From positions 308,001 through 372,000 of the forward strand of contig JAJEKV010000263.1 in NCBI GenBank assembly GCA_021234155.1: a DNA stretch of 64,000 bases. Direction: 5' to 3'. Every line of letters begins with the position of its first letter. Position 1 is the stretch's first letter. The stretch is from Isoetes taiwanensis. Lineage: Eukaryota; Streptophyta; Lycopodiopsida; Isoetales; Isoetaceae. Positions 11,460 through 24,049 of this stretch are shown here, one piece after another. The notes under the pieces are model-generated. The model searched no databases, was not told where the DNA came from, and worked only from the letters and a program-made list of their open reading frames with translations. Position numbers and translations under genes: made by a program.

Positions 11460-13310
11460 TGAGTTGTTCTTATATTTCACATAAATCTTTTGGGATGTTT
11501 TATTATAGCGGATCTTAATTCTTGTGTTTGTTGCGGTTTTCATCAACATGGTTCGACAAGGATTTTGCACTTAGCGAGAAGAAATGTATTAATAAAAGCC
11601 ATGATTGAATATGGTTTGAGAAGAAGAGATGAGACAAAACAAGTTGTCCTTTGGGCACAGGCGGAAGAGTGGTAGTTAAACTCATTCCAACTTATGGAAT
11701 TTAAAGCTAATTGACTATTGTACTTTGAAATTTATTTGAATAAGAAATTGTTTGCAAGCGCTTTAATTTCTATCAAGGGTTAAAAACTAGAATTAGTTTA
11801 GACTTTTTGTCTTATCCTTAGGCTTGGTGGGGTTAGATGTATGGCTAACCTAAGCGCCTGGATTACTACGAGGGGCTTATTATATTTGATCTCAAGGCAT
11901 TTTGGGTTACTATTGTAAATCAGCACCCGGTGACTATAATGGCACTCAAGTGCCAATCAATTACGATGGAGTCTTCTTTTTTGTAGTCCATTGTCGAAAT
12001 CATTGTTGTCTTGGTGTTCCAACCATTGGGATTTGGTTGTTTGGTCGGATCTTCCCTTGGATGTTCGGCTGACCATTGTAGAACAAGTTGTATGAGCAAG
12101 GCATACCAAGATTTAAATTCATTTATGGTGGCAATAGATGTTGGACCCTCTTCTTAGAGGCCAATGATGGGACGGACATATTTCTTTTCCCTTTGGATAT
12201 TCCACTCCTCAAGTATCGAATCACGGAAATAGATGTGTTATGATTCTTGACCTTCCTTTCAAATGTATCTTCAATGAGGGTTGCTCTTCTTTGCATACCC
12301 GATTATGGCATCAGGCTAGCTGGTGAAGACAAAGATTTGTGTTGGCTATTTGACTGGTTTGTAGGCTTGAAGAATGCAAATGACTTTACCACTTATGTCC
12401 AAGAGCATCAATTTGATACTTCTCGTGCATACAATGACCACGATAGTGAAATGCATAAAATCTCAATATGGTGAAGACATTGATAGTTTATGGAGCTTTT
12501 GCAATAGAGGTTGCTTGCTAATTAAAAGCCTAGCATCACGATTGAAGAGATTCACAATAATAGAAGAATCTAGTGAAGATGATGAAGGTGGGGTACAAGA
12601 TGAGTGTCTTTGGTACATCGGATAGCAAACAAGTCGAGGACACGGGCACATCTTCGTGTATGTATCTAACTTAGGTAATACAATTATGCTTAGATGTTGT
12701 ATGTTGTAGAGCTTTTGCAATCAGTTTGTATGTACATAACTTAGGTAATATAGTTAAGCTTTCACATGATATACTAATAATTTTGTATGCATTGTAGGTG
12801 TAAGGAATGATCTACAAAACAAGTGTCAAATTCTTCAACCCGCTGAAGTAGATCTTCAACCAAGCTGATATAGAAGAAACAAATCTAAGTTCCCAATATC
12901 TTTGGCGGGGGACTAATCCAAGGTCGAATACCATGCTTCACGAGCTTTGGGAAATGGTTGAGAGAATCGGTGATTGGATACTTTCGAAGCAATTTGCTAA
13001 ATCTACTTGCATCCAAGGTTTACTACATAATCCTTGGGGAGACCATCCTTTTTGAAGTAGTTGATCAGCCAATAGGGTGGACCCGGCCTTCCAATAGCGA
13101 GAGAATGCCCAGCGGCAAGTGCTACTGGCTGCTGCGGCACATGTAAATCCTCGAAAACCGTTGGAAGAAAGGCGTGCATGATGCAATAATCTTGAGATAT
13201 TGTGTTCCAAATGACATAGTGATTAGGCCTGCTTCTTAAGTTATTAAGTGTGTACCTTTGTACTATTTGCTCGAGAAATATAATTATGTGTACCTTTTGC
13301 ACTTGTCTAC
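11460..13310 (+). other. 3' part of plus-strand transposon gene, unassigned
   Basis: Coding-like pieces continue on the plus strand: 11490-11675, 12247-12474 (with CIPDYGIRLAGEDKDLCWLF) and 12958-13146 (with GWTRPSNSERMPSGKCYWLL). They are short, change frame and match no family I know. They may be C-terminal exons of the peptidase-bearing gene. Confidence 0.3.
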
Positions 13311-13447
13311 AATTTGAACTTCAACATGTTCCATGCTATATTTTACAAACCAGGTAGTTCACCACGGTACAAACCACTTTGCAAATTCAATTCAATTCAA
13401 AAAGTAACACAATACAAAAGCCTTTGCAAATTCAAAGCCTTCACCTA

Positions 13448-16250
13448 ATCCAAGGCATCCACCATTTTGGGAAGACTTCCTAGCAACATCTCATGCACAT
13501 CATCGGACAATGCAAAAGCTGCACTAGCACCTTTAACCACGTGATTTATCTTCTTCATGGGAAATTTAGCTCAATAACGGACTCTCACGGCACCAATACT
13601 TCTCTATCATCCAACGGCTTATATTTGTTATGGCAACTTGGCAATTTCGATAATAGTAAGCTGATATGATTTGCGTCACTGCATGATGCTCATTCTTGTA
13701 ATCATCAATATTTGTTTGATCAATACATGCTTTTCTCTAGTGCAAGCAAGAACATAGTATGGCACATCTTCCTCATTACCGGGAAGAGCAAAAAAGCAAA
13801 ATTATCACCAAAGCGTATCACATCATGTAACTCCTCTACCTCATTTGCAAACATTGCGGTTTCGATTCAATTACGTACCTTCGGCATGTGCACATGGGAC
13901 TAGCTTCTTCAATGTCCACTTTCCACGGTGTTGAATAGACTCACATGCACGCCATTCAAAGTTTTATGCGAGCCTTTGCAAAAACAAGATAGTGGTCTAA
14001 CCATCGGTAAGGTTGGGTCCTCGGACTTATGGAAGATACGGTTACCCGACTTTGGACACCGGGGAAGGGGTTGCACATCAAATGGCTTTGACACTGTCAA
14101 TCTCGGCCTCCTTCACTTCCCAATACACTCTCTGAACTTGAGATTTCTTGTTTCTCAAAACAACACGGGCATCATGAGCACCCTTTATTTCAATCCCATG
14201 CTCTCTTCTTTGCTCAGCGGCCAAGAGTTGCTTGGCCTTGGCGACCTCTCCATCATGTTCCCCTTCCCATGCCACGATCAGAAGAAATTCCATTGTACCA
14301 CGAATGCCATCGCGACAATGGTACTGCATATGAAGTAGAATGATCTTACGGATTTGGCGGCGGCACAACCATCGACCACCGCGAGATGATACCGCATGTG
14401 AGATCCTCCATTCTCTTTCAACCACCGAAGATGAAGTTGAAATGCATGTTGTACAAAATGTGTGTCATGACTTCTATCATCGAGAAACATATAAGTGAGC
14501 GGTCTTACGCAACTTACCATTTACCTTGAAGAGAGTGATGTGTACCAAAATAGTGATGCAGTGCATTCCAATGTTGGTACGCACTTCTTTGAAGGGCTGC
14601 AATGTGTAATTTTCTGCAAAGTCTACTACGATATCGCGAGAATCATCTCTTAGACTCACGAATGCTTCTCCTAAATTCCTTGCTGCTCGCCAATGAGCTG
14701 CAAAGTTGTGATGCACAAACTTTTTCATGTGATCAAACATGGCGGATAGCATGAAAGGAGCATCTGTTTGCTTCTCCACCAATCTTAGTCTTCTAGAAGT
14801 GCCCTTCCTTGACTTCTCGTCCATATACTTGATAAGCACGCCATTTAACATCATCTTCATTATTACGATCGGTCTCTTTTGGACATAAGGGAATCTTTTG
14901 CTTACCACATTTTTCACAATCCCCCTTATGCACTTCAGTTTGTGCCACTCTTCCCTTTCCTCTTTTTGGCAAACCATTTCTCTCCAAAGAGTGCTAACAT
15001 TACAAAATGTAAGCTTTTGTGCACGACAAACCCCATCATGTGTACCAACGGCACATACATCACAATTGCAAGCTGCAATTTATGTGAAACTTCGCCTCAT
15101 AGAGTTGAAAGCTTTTACGAAATTCTCTGCTTGTTCATGCTTGACACTGCGACAAGTGTTTCTCTCCTTCAATTTCCTTATGCAACTTGGTTTCAGGTAT
15201 TGAACATTCTAATACCAACATACGCATCTGGATTCTCCTCCACAAGCTGCTCATACATTTCGGCACGCACATTGCAAAAGAAAATATGTAAGTTGGAGAA
15301 GGCGTGCATTGAATACCTTACATATCCGATTACATAAGTAAAAATACTATGTATACCCGGTACATATCGGTTGTACATGTAAAAGATTTGATTGAATCGT
15401 ACATATTCGATTACATATGTGCGATAGATTATGTATAGTATCAATTTATAGCACATTTAATCCTACATCCTTACACTATGTACATATATATCACATATTA
15501 TACATGAAATACTTCCAAGAGCAAGTAGATGACCCCATAAACCTCATTTACATGTATAATACATTAAGTAAAAGCAGAATGAAAAGGCTACATCAAAGCA
15601 AGTAAACTAAGATTGGCAAAGGAGTTCATACGGCACATTTAATCTTACATCCTTACACTATGTACATATATATCACATAATATACATGAAATACTTCCAA
15701 GAGCAAGTAGATGACCCCATAAACCTCATTTACATGTATAATCTGATGAAAGCAAAAGCAGGACCAAAAAGGCTACATCAAAGCAAGTAAACTAAGATTA
15801 GTAGAGGAGTTCACATATGTGCATGAAAATGTACATGAAAACAACAAAAAGCTGAAATGTAATAGTTTCTTTGACAAAAGCTTTAATACGAGGAATGTCA
15901 AGATCTTTGGATTGCCTCGCTTCTTTTTTTCCTCACATCCACGTACTTTGGTGAAACCTTGGTGTTGTTAAGCGAGGCCCGGATGACTTTTAGCTTGGTT
16001 TCTTCATCCAAGCGATCGGATCTAGCCTTCACTTTGCTAATGCCCAAATGTTTGAACCGGCAATTGCCATTCTCTTTCTTACGCTAGCGACATATGAAAG
16101 ATTTCGGGGATGGCATTTGAGCATCTTGCAAGCAATTCCCTTTTGCTTCAAATCACCATTTTTCCCCACAACCATTGATAAAGCTGAGTGCTTGGCAGCC
16201 AATTTATCACCACTATTAGAGCATTTTACCTCTTCAATCCATCTTTAAGG
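13448..16250 (-). pseudogene. Transposase-like gene with DFAENY, DGCAA and HGKG-HDG blocks
   Basis: Reading the minus strand and allowing frame changes, the blocks in order are: RSDRLDEETKLKVIRASLNN and TKVSPKYVDVRKKR (about 16010-15890), an intron with tandem repeats, NPDAYVGIRMFNT (about 15250-15185), a Cys-rich stretch including CEKCGKQKIPLC (about 14920), FVHHNFAAHW, then VVDFAENYTLQPF (about 14620), DRSHDTHFVQHAFQLHLRWL, VVDGCAAAKSVRSFYFI and WHGKG/EHDG (about 14265). This block order is that of an uncharacterised protein family of mosses, ferns and lycophytes with animal relatives, which I know only as transposase-like. Asp of DFAENY, Asp of DGCAA and Asp/Glu of HGKGEHDG could form an RNase H-type catalytic triad (inference). 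The HGKG-EHDG break is explained by one missing G in a G run. The frame appears to end at a TAG near 13448. Confidence 0.5.
15451..15814. repeat. Tandem duplication, about 182 bp x2
   Basis: Unit 1 (15451-15632) and unit 2 (15633-15814) share long identical tracts, starting GCACATTTAATC and ending with AAAGCAAGTAAACTAAGATT followed by GGAGTTCA. They lie in the AT- and GTACAT-rich gap between two blocks of the transposase-like gene, probably an intron. The main difference is a small indel region near the middle of each unit. Confidence 0.9.
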
Positions 16251-16591
16251 TTTTCTAAAATTGCATGCTTGACCGCTTTGCTTGTGAAGGCAACCCAATC
16301 ACAGGTTCAAAAAGCTCCAATAGCACGTGATCTTGCAAGAATCTAGAAGCAAATAAGTACCTTTGATTAGGAGCGGAGATTGACTTCTTTTCTCATACTT
16401 GATATGACATTTTGCTGCTTTGGTCCTTATTTTTTGGTAACATACCTTGAGGATGTACTACCCTTTTCAATTTAGCTATCATGCTCTGCCATCTTCTTTT
16501 TCCCTTTCTCATCTCTCCCACTTTCGAAATTCTTGCATGCCACTGTTGTTTACTCTTCACAATTTTGAATTCACGGATGCCATCGATGTTT

Positions 16592-16727
16592 GCCACATTC
16601 GGTTTCAAAATCACCCGGATTGCATGTTCTCACGATCGCCACATTCGGTTTCAAAATCACCGGATTGCATGTTTTCTGATCGCCACATTCGGTTTCAAAA
16701 TCACCCGGATTGCATGTTTCGACGATC
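16592..16727. repeat. Three tandem 44-46 bp repeats
   Basis: Three copies start at 16592, 16638 and 16682, each beginning GCCACATTCGGTTTCAAAAT and ending near CGATC or TGATC. The middle copy lacks one C in a CCC run. They lie near the presumed right end of the DNA transposon, where subterminal tandem repeats are common. Confidence 0.9.
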
Positions 16728-16959
16728 ACGAAAAAAAAATTCAAATTGTGTTCTACTTTCTTGGTTCGATCGGGAATTTTCTTGGAAGGAAATTTTTACG
16801 GAGGGAATTTTCTGGAGGAAATTGGAGGAGGAATTTCCTCGGGGAGTTTCGCATCAACCACCGGCCTCTACTCGTCATAATTACAAACAAAGCGGGAATT
16901 TTGCCCCTTTTTAAATATATAAGACAAAATTTATACATGAAATAAGTACATTTAAAATT

Positions 16960-17465
16960 CAGCAACCCGTTCAAAAGTTTACATGAATTGCCCCCTAATG
17001 TATGACACCCTAACGTGCTTTTACCCTACAAGTAGTGAAAAACCTGGTAGCAATGAGACAGCAGCAAGCCATAAAAAAAACCCACAGAATGAGATATTTG
17101 ATAGGACAAATAGACATGGAAATAGATAAGCCTGCTACATGGAAAATTATGTAGCTCACACAGCCTATAACTCAAAGACCAGGGCCATGCATTATGGTTC
17201 ATAGCTTACTGCCAAATGGAGCACTAAAGTATACTTTACACCATTGAACACAATTAAACCAGGCAACTTGAATCAATTACGTTAATGAGCCAAAGCATAA
17301 AGCAACTTGCTCGAGTGCAATTATAAAATTTCACAAGATGCACTAACTTAACAATTGAAGTTTGAAGCTTTATGGACAGCTTCAATAAATTTAGAGAAAA
17401 AACGACTAGGAACTTGGCTCTACTCAAAGCCACAGGCATGTGTTTCGAGCCAACAGAAGCTAATC
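16960..17465. other. Probable transporter intron between two elements
   Basis: No coding motif is visible. The segment sits between the DNA transposon and the LTR element. It ends in TAATC (17461-17465), the left copy of the LTR-element target duplication. It is best read as residual intron of the sugar-transporter gene. I searched it by eye for the missing TM2-TM5 exons and saw none. Confidence 0.45.
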
Positions 17466-19083
17466 TGTGACGTTCCACGTATTTATACGGTCTACTATAC
17501 GGGACACGTACAAATACAAGCACGTCACTCCCTAAAGGTACGCTACCATGGGGGTATGGGAACTTAATTGCAACCTAGGGGGTTACCTTAAAAAGGATTA
17601 AATTAGCTATGCTAATTTAACACATTAATAATAATAACCTATAACCTAGGAAATTAGGCTAATTACCATTTGGGAAGAAGCCACCGCCCCTTTGTCGAGT
17701 GGGTAGCATGGGGATTGCCAAGTTTGGATGCCAACTTGACCCCTATCCACGGGATTGACTCACGAAGATCGACCAAGGAAGGCGGGGAGCCGGGCGCCAT
17801 CGGACACTGCGGAAGATCACCATAATGATGCGTCCTGTGAAGTGCCCTTGGCTGAATTCTCAACTCCCGAGGAAGATGGAGGCGCCCCATGGAAGCGAGT
17901 CCGGCCGGAATTGGGGTAGGTGGCTATGTGAATTCTAGTTAACACTTGGTTGTGTCCGTCTCTCTCTCTGTTCTCTTTGTGAATCAATCATAGAAACTAA
18001 CCCTTGAGTGTACAAACAAGTTCTCTTTATATTCAATTCTTGGTCTTACTCACGAGAAAAAGGATGGATTGTTAGTTCTTTGTTTTAATCGACTACGAAG
18101 CGGGGGATTACGGGGGTAGAGGCCTACGAGGCGTGTATTGTAGTATGCTCCTAGATAGCCTGTAGAGTCCCATTTGATGCGGCACTGTGCACAAGAAACC
18201 ACGGGGGTCCTAGATGCTATGGTGCGGCTTAGCACCATACAAGGAACACAGTGGTGACATGAGGGGTGGGGTCTTGCATGAGCATACAAGGCTCACGAGA
18301 CTCCTACTGATTGGGCTAGGCACGACAGTGAGTCACGTTGAGGGCGGGTATGGGTGCGACACTCCCTGGGTGTAGTGGTGTGATCCCTATGGAGCACCAT
18401 GCACTTTGAGTAGATTTAGGGTGAGTAAGTTAGGGTGCGGATGCGGGGGTGTGATGCGACACGTATTCTCTAGCTCACCCATGGAACCACTGTGATTACG
18501 GAAGGGGCGCCCCCGACCTGCCTCATCGGACCCGGCGTCATGAACACAGGTAGGCTCGGAGGGTGATGCCACGAGTTTGCGTCTCAGGAAGGCTATAGCA
18601 AAGCCATAGCATGAATTGACCCATCGCAAAGTGTGCCTGGGAGGGGCGGATGGAGTGGACAACCCTAGCCAATGCTCTATGCCGATAGCGCCATGCCAAG
18701 ACTTCGGTCTGTGATCTCTTGAGGCTCGGCCCGTCGGTCGATCCTCACGGAGATGCAGCTGGGGTAGGATTTTGGGTTACGGGTGTTTTCGTAGGATTAG
18801 ATGCATATTCTACGCCCGTTGGTATATTAGATGGATGTGCCACCCTTCGTGGTGGTTATTTATGTATATTCATCTTTGTGTGCTAACCCTTGTATTCATG
18901 CTTCATGACGTAGGAGTCCCAGAAGAAGCGTGGGCGAATGACCCCTCCGTGTCCTTCTTTCGGGCCTCATTTCATAGATGGACGAAATAGGCCGGAGGGC
19001 CCGCTCATGGTGAGATGATTGCCATGGGAGGGAAAGTCCGTATGTATATCGTCAGGGGTCGAGTATATATGCGGGGGCGTCCA
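17466..19083 (+). repeat. Left LTR
   Basis: This 1618-bp direct repeat matches 29009-31258 once the 651 bases of a later insertion and its target duplication are removed from the right copy (about 1599 bases). It begins TGTGACGTTCC and ends at CGTCCA, three bases before the primer site. Differences from the right LTR are mainly short indels in homopolymers and GC-rich words, with few clear substitutions. Confidence 0.93.
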
Positions 19084-19086
19084 CGG

Positions 19087-19101
19087 TGGTATCGAGCCGT
19101 G
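19087..19101 (+). other. Primer-binding site, initiator-Met tRNA type
   Basis: TGGTATCGAGCCGTG follows the left LTR after three bases. The usual plant site complementary to tRNA-iMet is TGGTATCAGAGC. The match is clear, with a small indel (CGAGCC against CAGAGCC). Confidence 0.85.
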
Positions 19102-22100
19102 ATTTCGGTTGTTGAAATCATAGCAGCAACGCCAAACACTAACTTCGTAGCACGGTAGTTAGGAGGAGGCTAAAGTCAATGTGTCGTTAGTTCTCTTTGT
19201 TGTTTGGCTTGGTGTTAGGTTAAGTTAAGAAATTGTAGCTTTGAAGTGGAGGGGCCAAGATTGGAGGCCTAGCAGGTGCCAGTGGGTAGCTCAAATGACA
19301 AAGATGATGGCTCCATTGGATTGGGCGTACTCGAATTACCCTAAAACAGTCAACTCTAGGCGAAAAATGGTCAAGGGCGGGCCCAAAAATGAACTCGGGC
19401 GCCGCTTGCCTTTTGTCACTGCGATCAAGATGGAAGCGCCCGAAATCTTTGTCGGCGTCCGACCCGTCGGACTTCGAGTCAACGCGGACCCGCCAGTCAA
19501 CTTCGGCGCCGCTTGCATTTCGGCGACACCGGTCGGCGAGAAACCCGTATAATGCCATATTTCCGACCCGTATGTGGCGCGTATTTCCGCCGTATATTTT
19601 TTTTTTTTTAATAATAAAATTTTGAAGTTAATAAGAAAAAAATTTGAAATTTTAAAAGTTAATTGGCGTTTAGCAAACTATTTTACGTCATTTGTTTTTG
19701 CTTCGTGCCTCCAAGCGCTTTGAGCCGCCCTCGCCATCGCCACGGGACCGAACCTTGATCCTGCGCCCTTGTGCCTTGTGCATCTTAAGCGCCCCCTTTG
19801 CCATCCTCTTAGCCGCCCGGCGCCCGACTAACCCGCTATGGCCATTACCAAGAGCGCTCGGGATCCGTCCACCATGAGCATCGTGGAGATCTCGCCATGA
19901 TTGCTAAGTACATGGCTCTTGACCCGACCCTCATCGACATCTTGTTGGATGAGGCTGGTCAATAGGTTTGAGAACAACGATAGGATTCCATATCCTGTCT
20001 ATCACTTCTCGAGCCATTCCTCATCCCGGCTAAACCTACGCTTGACTCCCATATACCGTTGTTGAGCAACGATATGGTGATGATGCTCATCAAATTTTAT
20101 CCTCCCGGCAGGGAAGGCCATACGGAGGAGGAAGATGTCTTCGAGCGAGGGGCCCGAACCGTATTAGGGGTTTTGCGGGGAGGGCGACCACTTGAGGGGA
20201 GATTGGCCGAGTGACCGCGAGTCTTGGCGGGGTAGGGAGTACCGGTACCTTCGGGGGCGGCTTTGCGTCATTGATATGAAAGCCATTGAGGTTCCCCCAT
20301 ACCACCGGGCATGAGGGTTCCAAGCGGCTTTGTGCGGGGAGAAATCCCAGACATTAGCATAGACTATCGACAACTATTCGGATAGATATGGGTTCCTGCG
20401 GCCAAGCGGTACCATGGCCCGAACTTAATGGCCGCCGCCAGCCCTCCCAGCTTTTGCACAGATCCAAGAAGACCTAAGGAGAGCTCGGGAAGAGCGCGAG
20501 AAGTTGGAGCAAGATGAGCGGGACCGACAAGATCGGTAGGGACCAACGGGGAGGAGGTGCATCCGGGAGTGGCTCGAACCCAAAACCGGCGATCCGACCG
20601 TTAAGCTCGGGAGGAAGGAGTTGCCCATAAGGCGGCGGTCAATACAAGGATAAGTTAAGGACTGCCGGGGCTTTTGGGGAAGAAGACCAACTCGGCCAGG
20701 AGGCGTGAGAGTGGATAACTCGGCGGTTCTTTGGGGCTAAGGCGGTGCCAACATCGGGGGGCGGGCCCACAGCGGAAGCCTCATCGGTTCCGGCCGGTGC
20801 CGTGGCATTGCGGGAGATCCGCCAAATTTCAGAAGATCCGCGGACCTTCTAATAGGAAGCTGCCTTTTTTCGAGGTCGCAGTGCGGGAGATCGCCACAGC
20901 AATTTAAGACCGATCTCCGTTTCGGACCTTTGCAATTTTGGCTCCGAAGAGGTCGAGAAGCCTACTTGGTAGCACTTTTGGTGATGCCAACCTTGCGCTA
21001 TCCACGCAAAGAGGGTCACCATAATGCCTAAGGATTTAGCCCTCGCCGTAGGATACGGGGAGCAACCTTAGCCTACTTGCGGGGATCAGCGTTTGTACAT
21101 ATTTTTGATAATTAATAAAAAGGCTTTTATTTTGAATTAAAAGTTTAATGTTTTTAAAAAATTTAAAAAATCCGACGTCGGCTTTAATAAGAGGGTTTAA
21201 AAGGGAATTTGTAAGGTTATTTTAAAAGCGCTTCTTTTCCTCTCTCCTCCCTTCTAAGCGCCATGGGCTGCCGCCGCCCGACCTTGGCTTCTTGCCTGGT
21301 ACCTTGATGGAGAGAAATGGGATCCACAGGTTCCCTTCGATCTGCTGCGACCTTTGCTATGCCAACGCATAGATCTCCTTGCCAACATGTGACATCAGGA
21401 CTCACCGGATTCCTTGATTTTTACATGGAGGACATGCTTCCCTCGTGTGTATTCCTCTCGGGGATCCTCCCATTTGTATTTGGAGGCGGGAGATAGTTCG
21501 GCGGATGTTAGGCGGGGACACACATGCTTATGGCGTCACGAAGGGGAAACTCAGATGGGGTAAACACCTACCGGTGGTCCAAAGATCGAGGGGCAGCGAT
21601 ATCTCGGAAGCTACTTTCGCTCTAGCCATCCTCATGGACCAATACGTTGAGGATGAAACCTGCCGGCCGAGAAGGGCAATTTTGCCGGGGAATCCTCGAG
21701 GAGGGGATGCGAGCATATATAGGAATGGGCGACTTTGCCCGTTGGAAAGAGCTAGCAGAGGAGCTACCCCGCGGGACCAATCTATAGGCTTGTCGGGGTT
21801 AGAGCGGCCTTCCGGTTATTTATCACCGAAAGGAATACCTTCTCTTGGATGATATTATCACGGGCGTATCGCGTGGTGGCGGATTTTGACCAAGCGCAAA
21901 GACCATGTACTCTACGAGCTTGCGGAGTATTGTATGGATGATTTCATCGACTTCACTTCTACCGAGCTTCCTCGGGAGGTGCACCAGCTCTTCCAGTTCC
22001 GTCGGGGAGACCCTAGATTTGGCGGAGACTCTACTCGTCTCGCGACCGTCATCATCGAGGAACCGGCCGCCTTTGCACGGATGCCTTCCGCGGCTATGGG

Positions 22101-24040
22101 ACCTCCGTCCCAAACATTAATATGGTTGAAGTTCCCTCAGGCTTCGGATGATGAGGGTGAAGATTTATACCATAACCCTGCGACAAGAAGGAGGAGCAAG
22201 GGAGCTCAAGGAGGAAGAAGTCCCCATGGACTTGGATAAAGAAGTGGCGGCATCCCGAGACCCCGCCAAGGGAAAGTCTTTGGGTAACCACCTTACCGTT
22301 TCTTTTTTGTCGGCCTTCAAACACGGACAAGTCCTCTTCATAGCCCGAGATCTGGGGCCCGGAGGCTGAAGCTTCATGGTGGGGCCTCAGGTGCACTCTC
22401 TACAGCTGGCGGCCACAAGAAGCTTCCCTATCGTGCGTTTCACGTATGTACTGGCAAATCTGACGGGATCTTGCCGACGGCCTTGGGTCAGGACATTGCG
22501 CCTTGGATGGGCATGAAGCTCCTCCGCGGCAGCCCCATTGGCGTTGCCTATCCACCGAGAGGTTGCATGCATTGCGGCTGCCCACGGTAGACCACAGGGT
22601 TACTCTTCTGCGACACCGACCGCCTCCACCACCTCCTAGGGCTAAGGATCGGGGAAGCGGGGCCTAGTTCTAGTATAATTTTGCCCTGAAAAATGTATAT
22701 ATATATATGTTTTGCTAGTTTTTTTTTCTTATATATCTATATATATGTGTGTTCGGGATTTTAGGTTGGCAATTGAATGGACCATATTGACAAATGGTGT
22801 ACCTTATTTACTTATTAAATACAAAGTTCTCTTGAGAAGTATTATTGAATTGTGTGTTTTTCTTTATGACATCCTCTTCAAAAGTATTAAAACTTTAGAA
22901 TATAATGGAATTACAAAATGTTCTCTATTTATTCCAACTATGTTGCGAGAGGAAAACATTTGGGAATATGAGGAAAGAATCACCGATATGGTTAGGAGGG
23001 GCGATCAGGGCCTTGGACCAGGACTATGGCCAAAGATATGGTGAATATCGAGTGGGAGGAAGGCTATGAAACCGAACCACCCACGTGGAGGGGAACTCGA
23101 CCACGACAAGGGCTGGAGATAGTTAACATCCTCGGGGATCGAGCTTTCGAGGATCACGAAGATGACCCAGTATGCGTACACGGGACTCATTGGAATATGA
23201 CCGGGCCACGAAGCCGCCGAGGGCGCCAATGATCATCTTTGGCAACTCTTTTTTATGCGATCACGAAGGCTCTTTAACCTTCGATTATCAGCCCAACATG
23301 GGAGTACCAAGCCATCATTGTCCAAGCACAGGCCGCGCTATAAACTTCGTCCGGTACATGCGGGAGAGTACCGCTTCGCGATCTGTACCTTCGCCAACCC
23401 CTAGGCTTGGTCTCTTCCGTTGTGTTTTTCCTTGTTATGGATTATTTTGTGTGCAAGTAGAACTTTAAAAGTTCCCATTGTATCATACCTACTTTTGTCT
23501 CAATCCATGTATCAATCAACCCGATGTTGTACTCAACTTGAATGAAATACAAATATTGTTTTCGTTTGTATATACTTTTGTCTCAATTAACTTAAAAAGG
23601 GATTGTACCTTAATGTAAATCTGCTTATATATTCATGAATGCTTCCTATAGGCGGTTATGCGTAGCTTGCGCCCAGCAGCAAACACCCTCAACGCCCGGT
23701 AGGCTCACCCCCTGAGCGAGGAATTGATGTTAATGAAAAAGGCCTTCGGCGAGTTCACGGGGCTTATGTGTTGCATACCAATCCAGCGCCACATACTCGG
23801 GAGGGACGGACCGGAATTACCCCGCGACCATTGAGTCCACACTGCACAGCCATCTCCTCCCCGAGCTAGCCACCGCACATGCATGGCAGGAGGACTCATG
23901 CTAAGCGTCATCGAAGTTCCTCTAAGGATAGTGCGGCTTCCTCACATTCAACCACGCCCGGGTTCTTGGGGTCCTCGCCATCGGGGGCGGTGACCATTCA
24001 AAGGCGTAAGGATAAGGAATACGAAAAACCGTTGTCTGAC
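19102..24040 (+). other. Long 5' leader or extra region of the LTR element
   Basis: Nearly 5 kb separate the primer site from recognisable gag, far more than usual. It holds two AT-rich tracts (about 19590-19680 and 21100-21210) bounding a GC-rich section. A coding-like plus-strand stretch lies around 21445-22370, with an acidic segment near 22140-22240. Another lies around 23026-23460. I recognise no family. It may be an added ORF ahead of gag, as in some large Gypsy lineages, or nested, decayed insertions. Confidence 0.4.
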
Positions 24041-24049
24041 CATCACTAG

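Larger units (their letters stand above)
7340..16950. mobile_element. Probable large DNA transposon inside the sugar-transporter intron
   Basis: Between the 3' exons of the transporter and the LTR element lie two convergent transposon-type genes: a plus-strand unit from about 7400 to 13300 with a Ulp1 peptidase-like part, and a minus-strand transposase-like unit from 16250 to 13448. C48 (Ulp1) genes are known passengers of plant MULE and CACTA elements, for example Kaonashi MULEs. I could not find convincing terminal inverted repeats or a target duplication, so the borders are approximate and the treatment as one element is inference. Confidence 0.4.

Noticed and set aside
13003-13302. 99-residue minus-strand frame
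   Set aside because: It overlaps a plus-strand coding-like stretch and shows no motif.
16592-16727. CRISPR-like array
   Set aside because: The repeats are contiguous without spacers and the genome is that of a plant.
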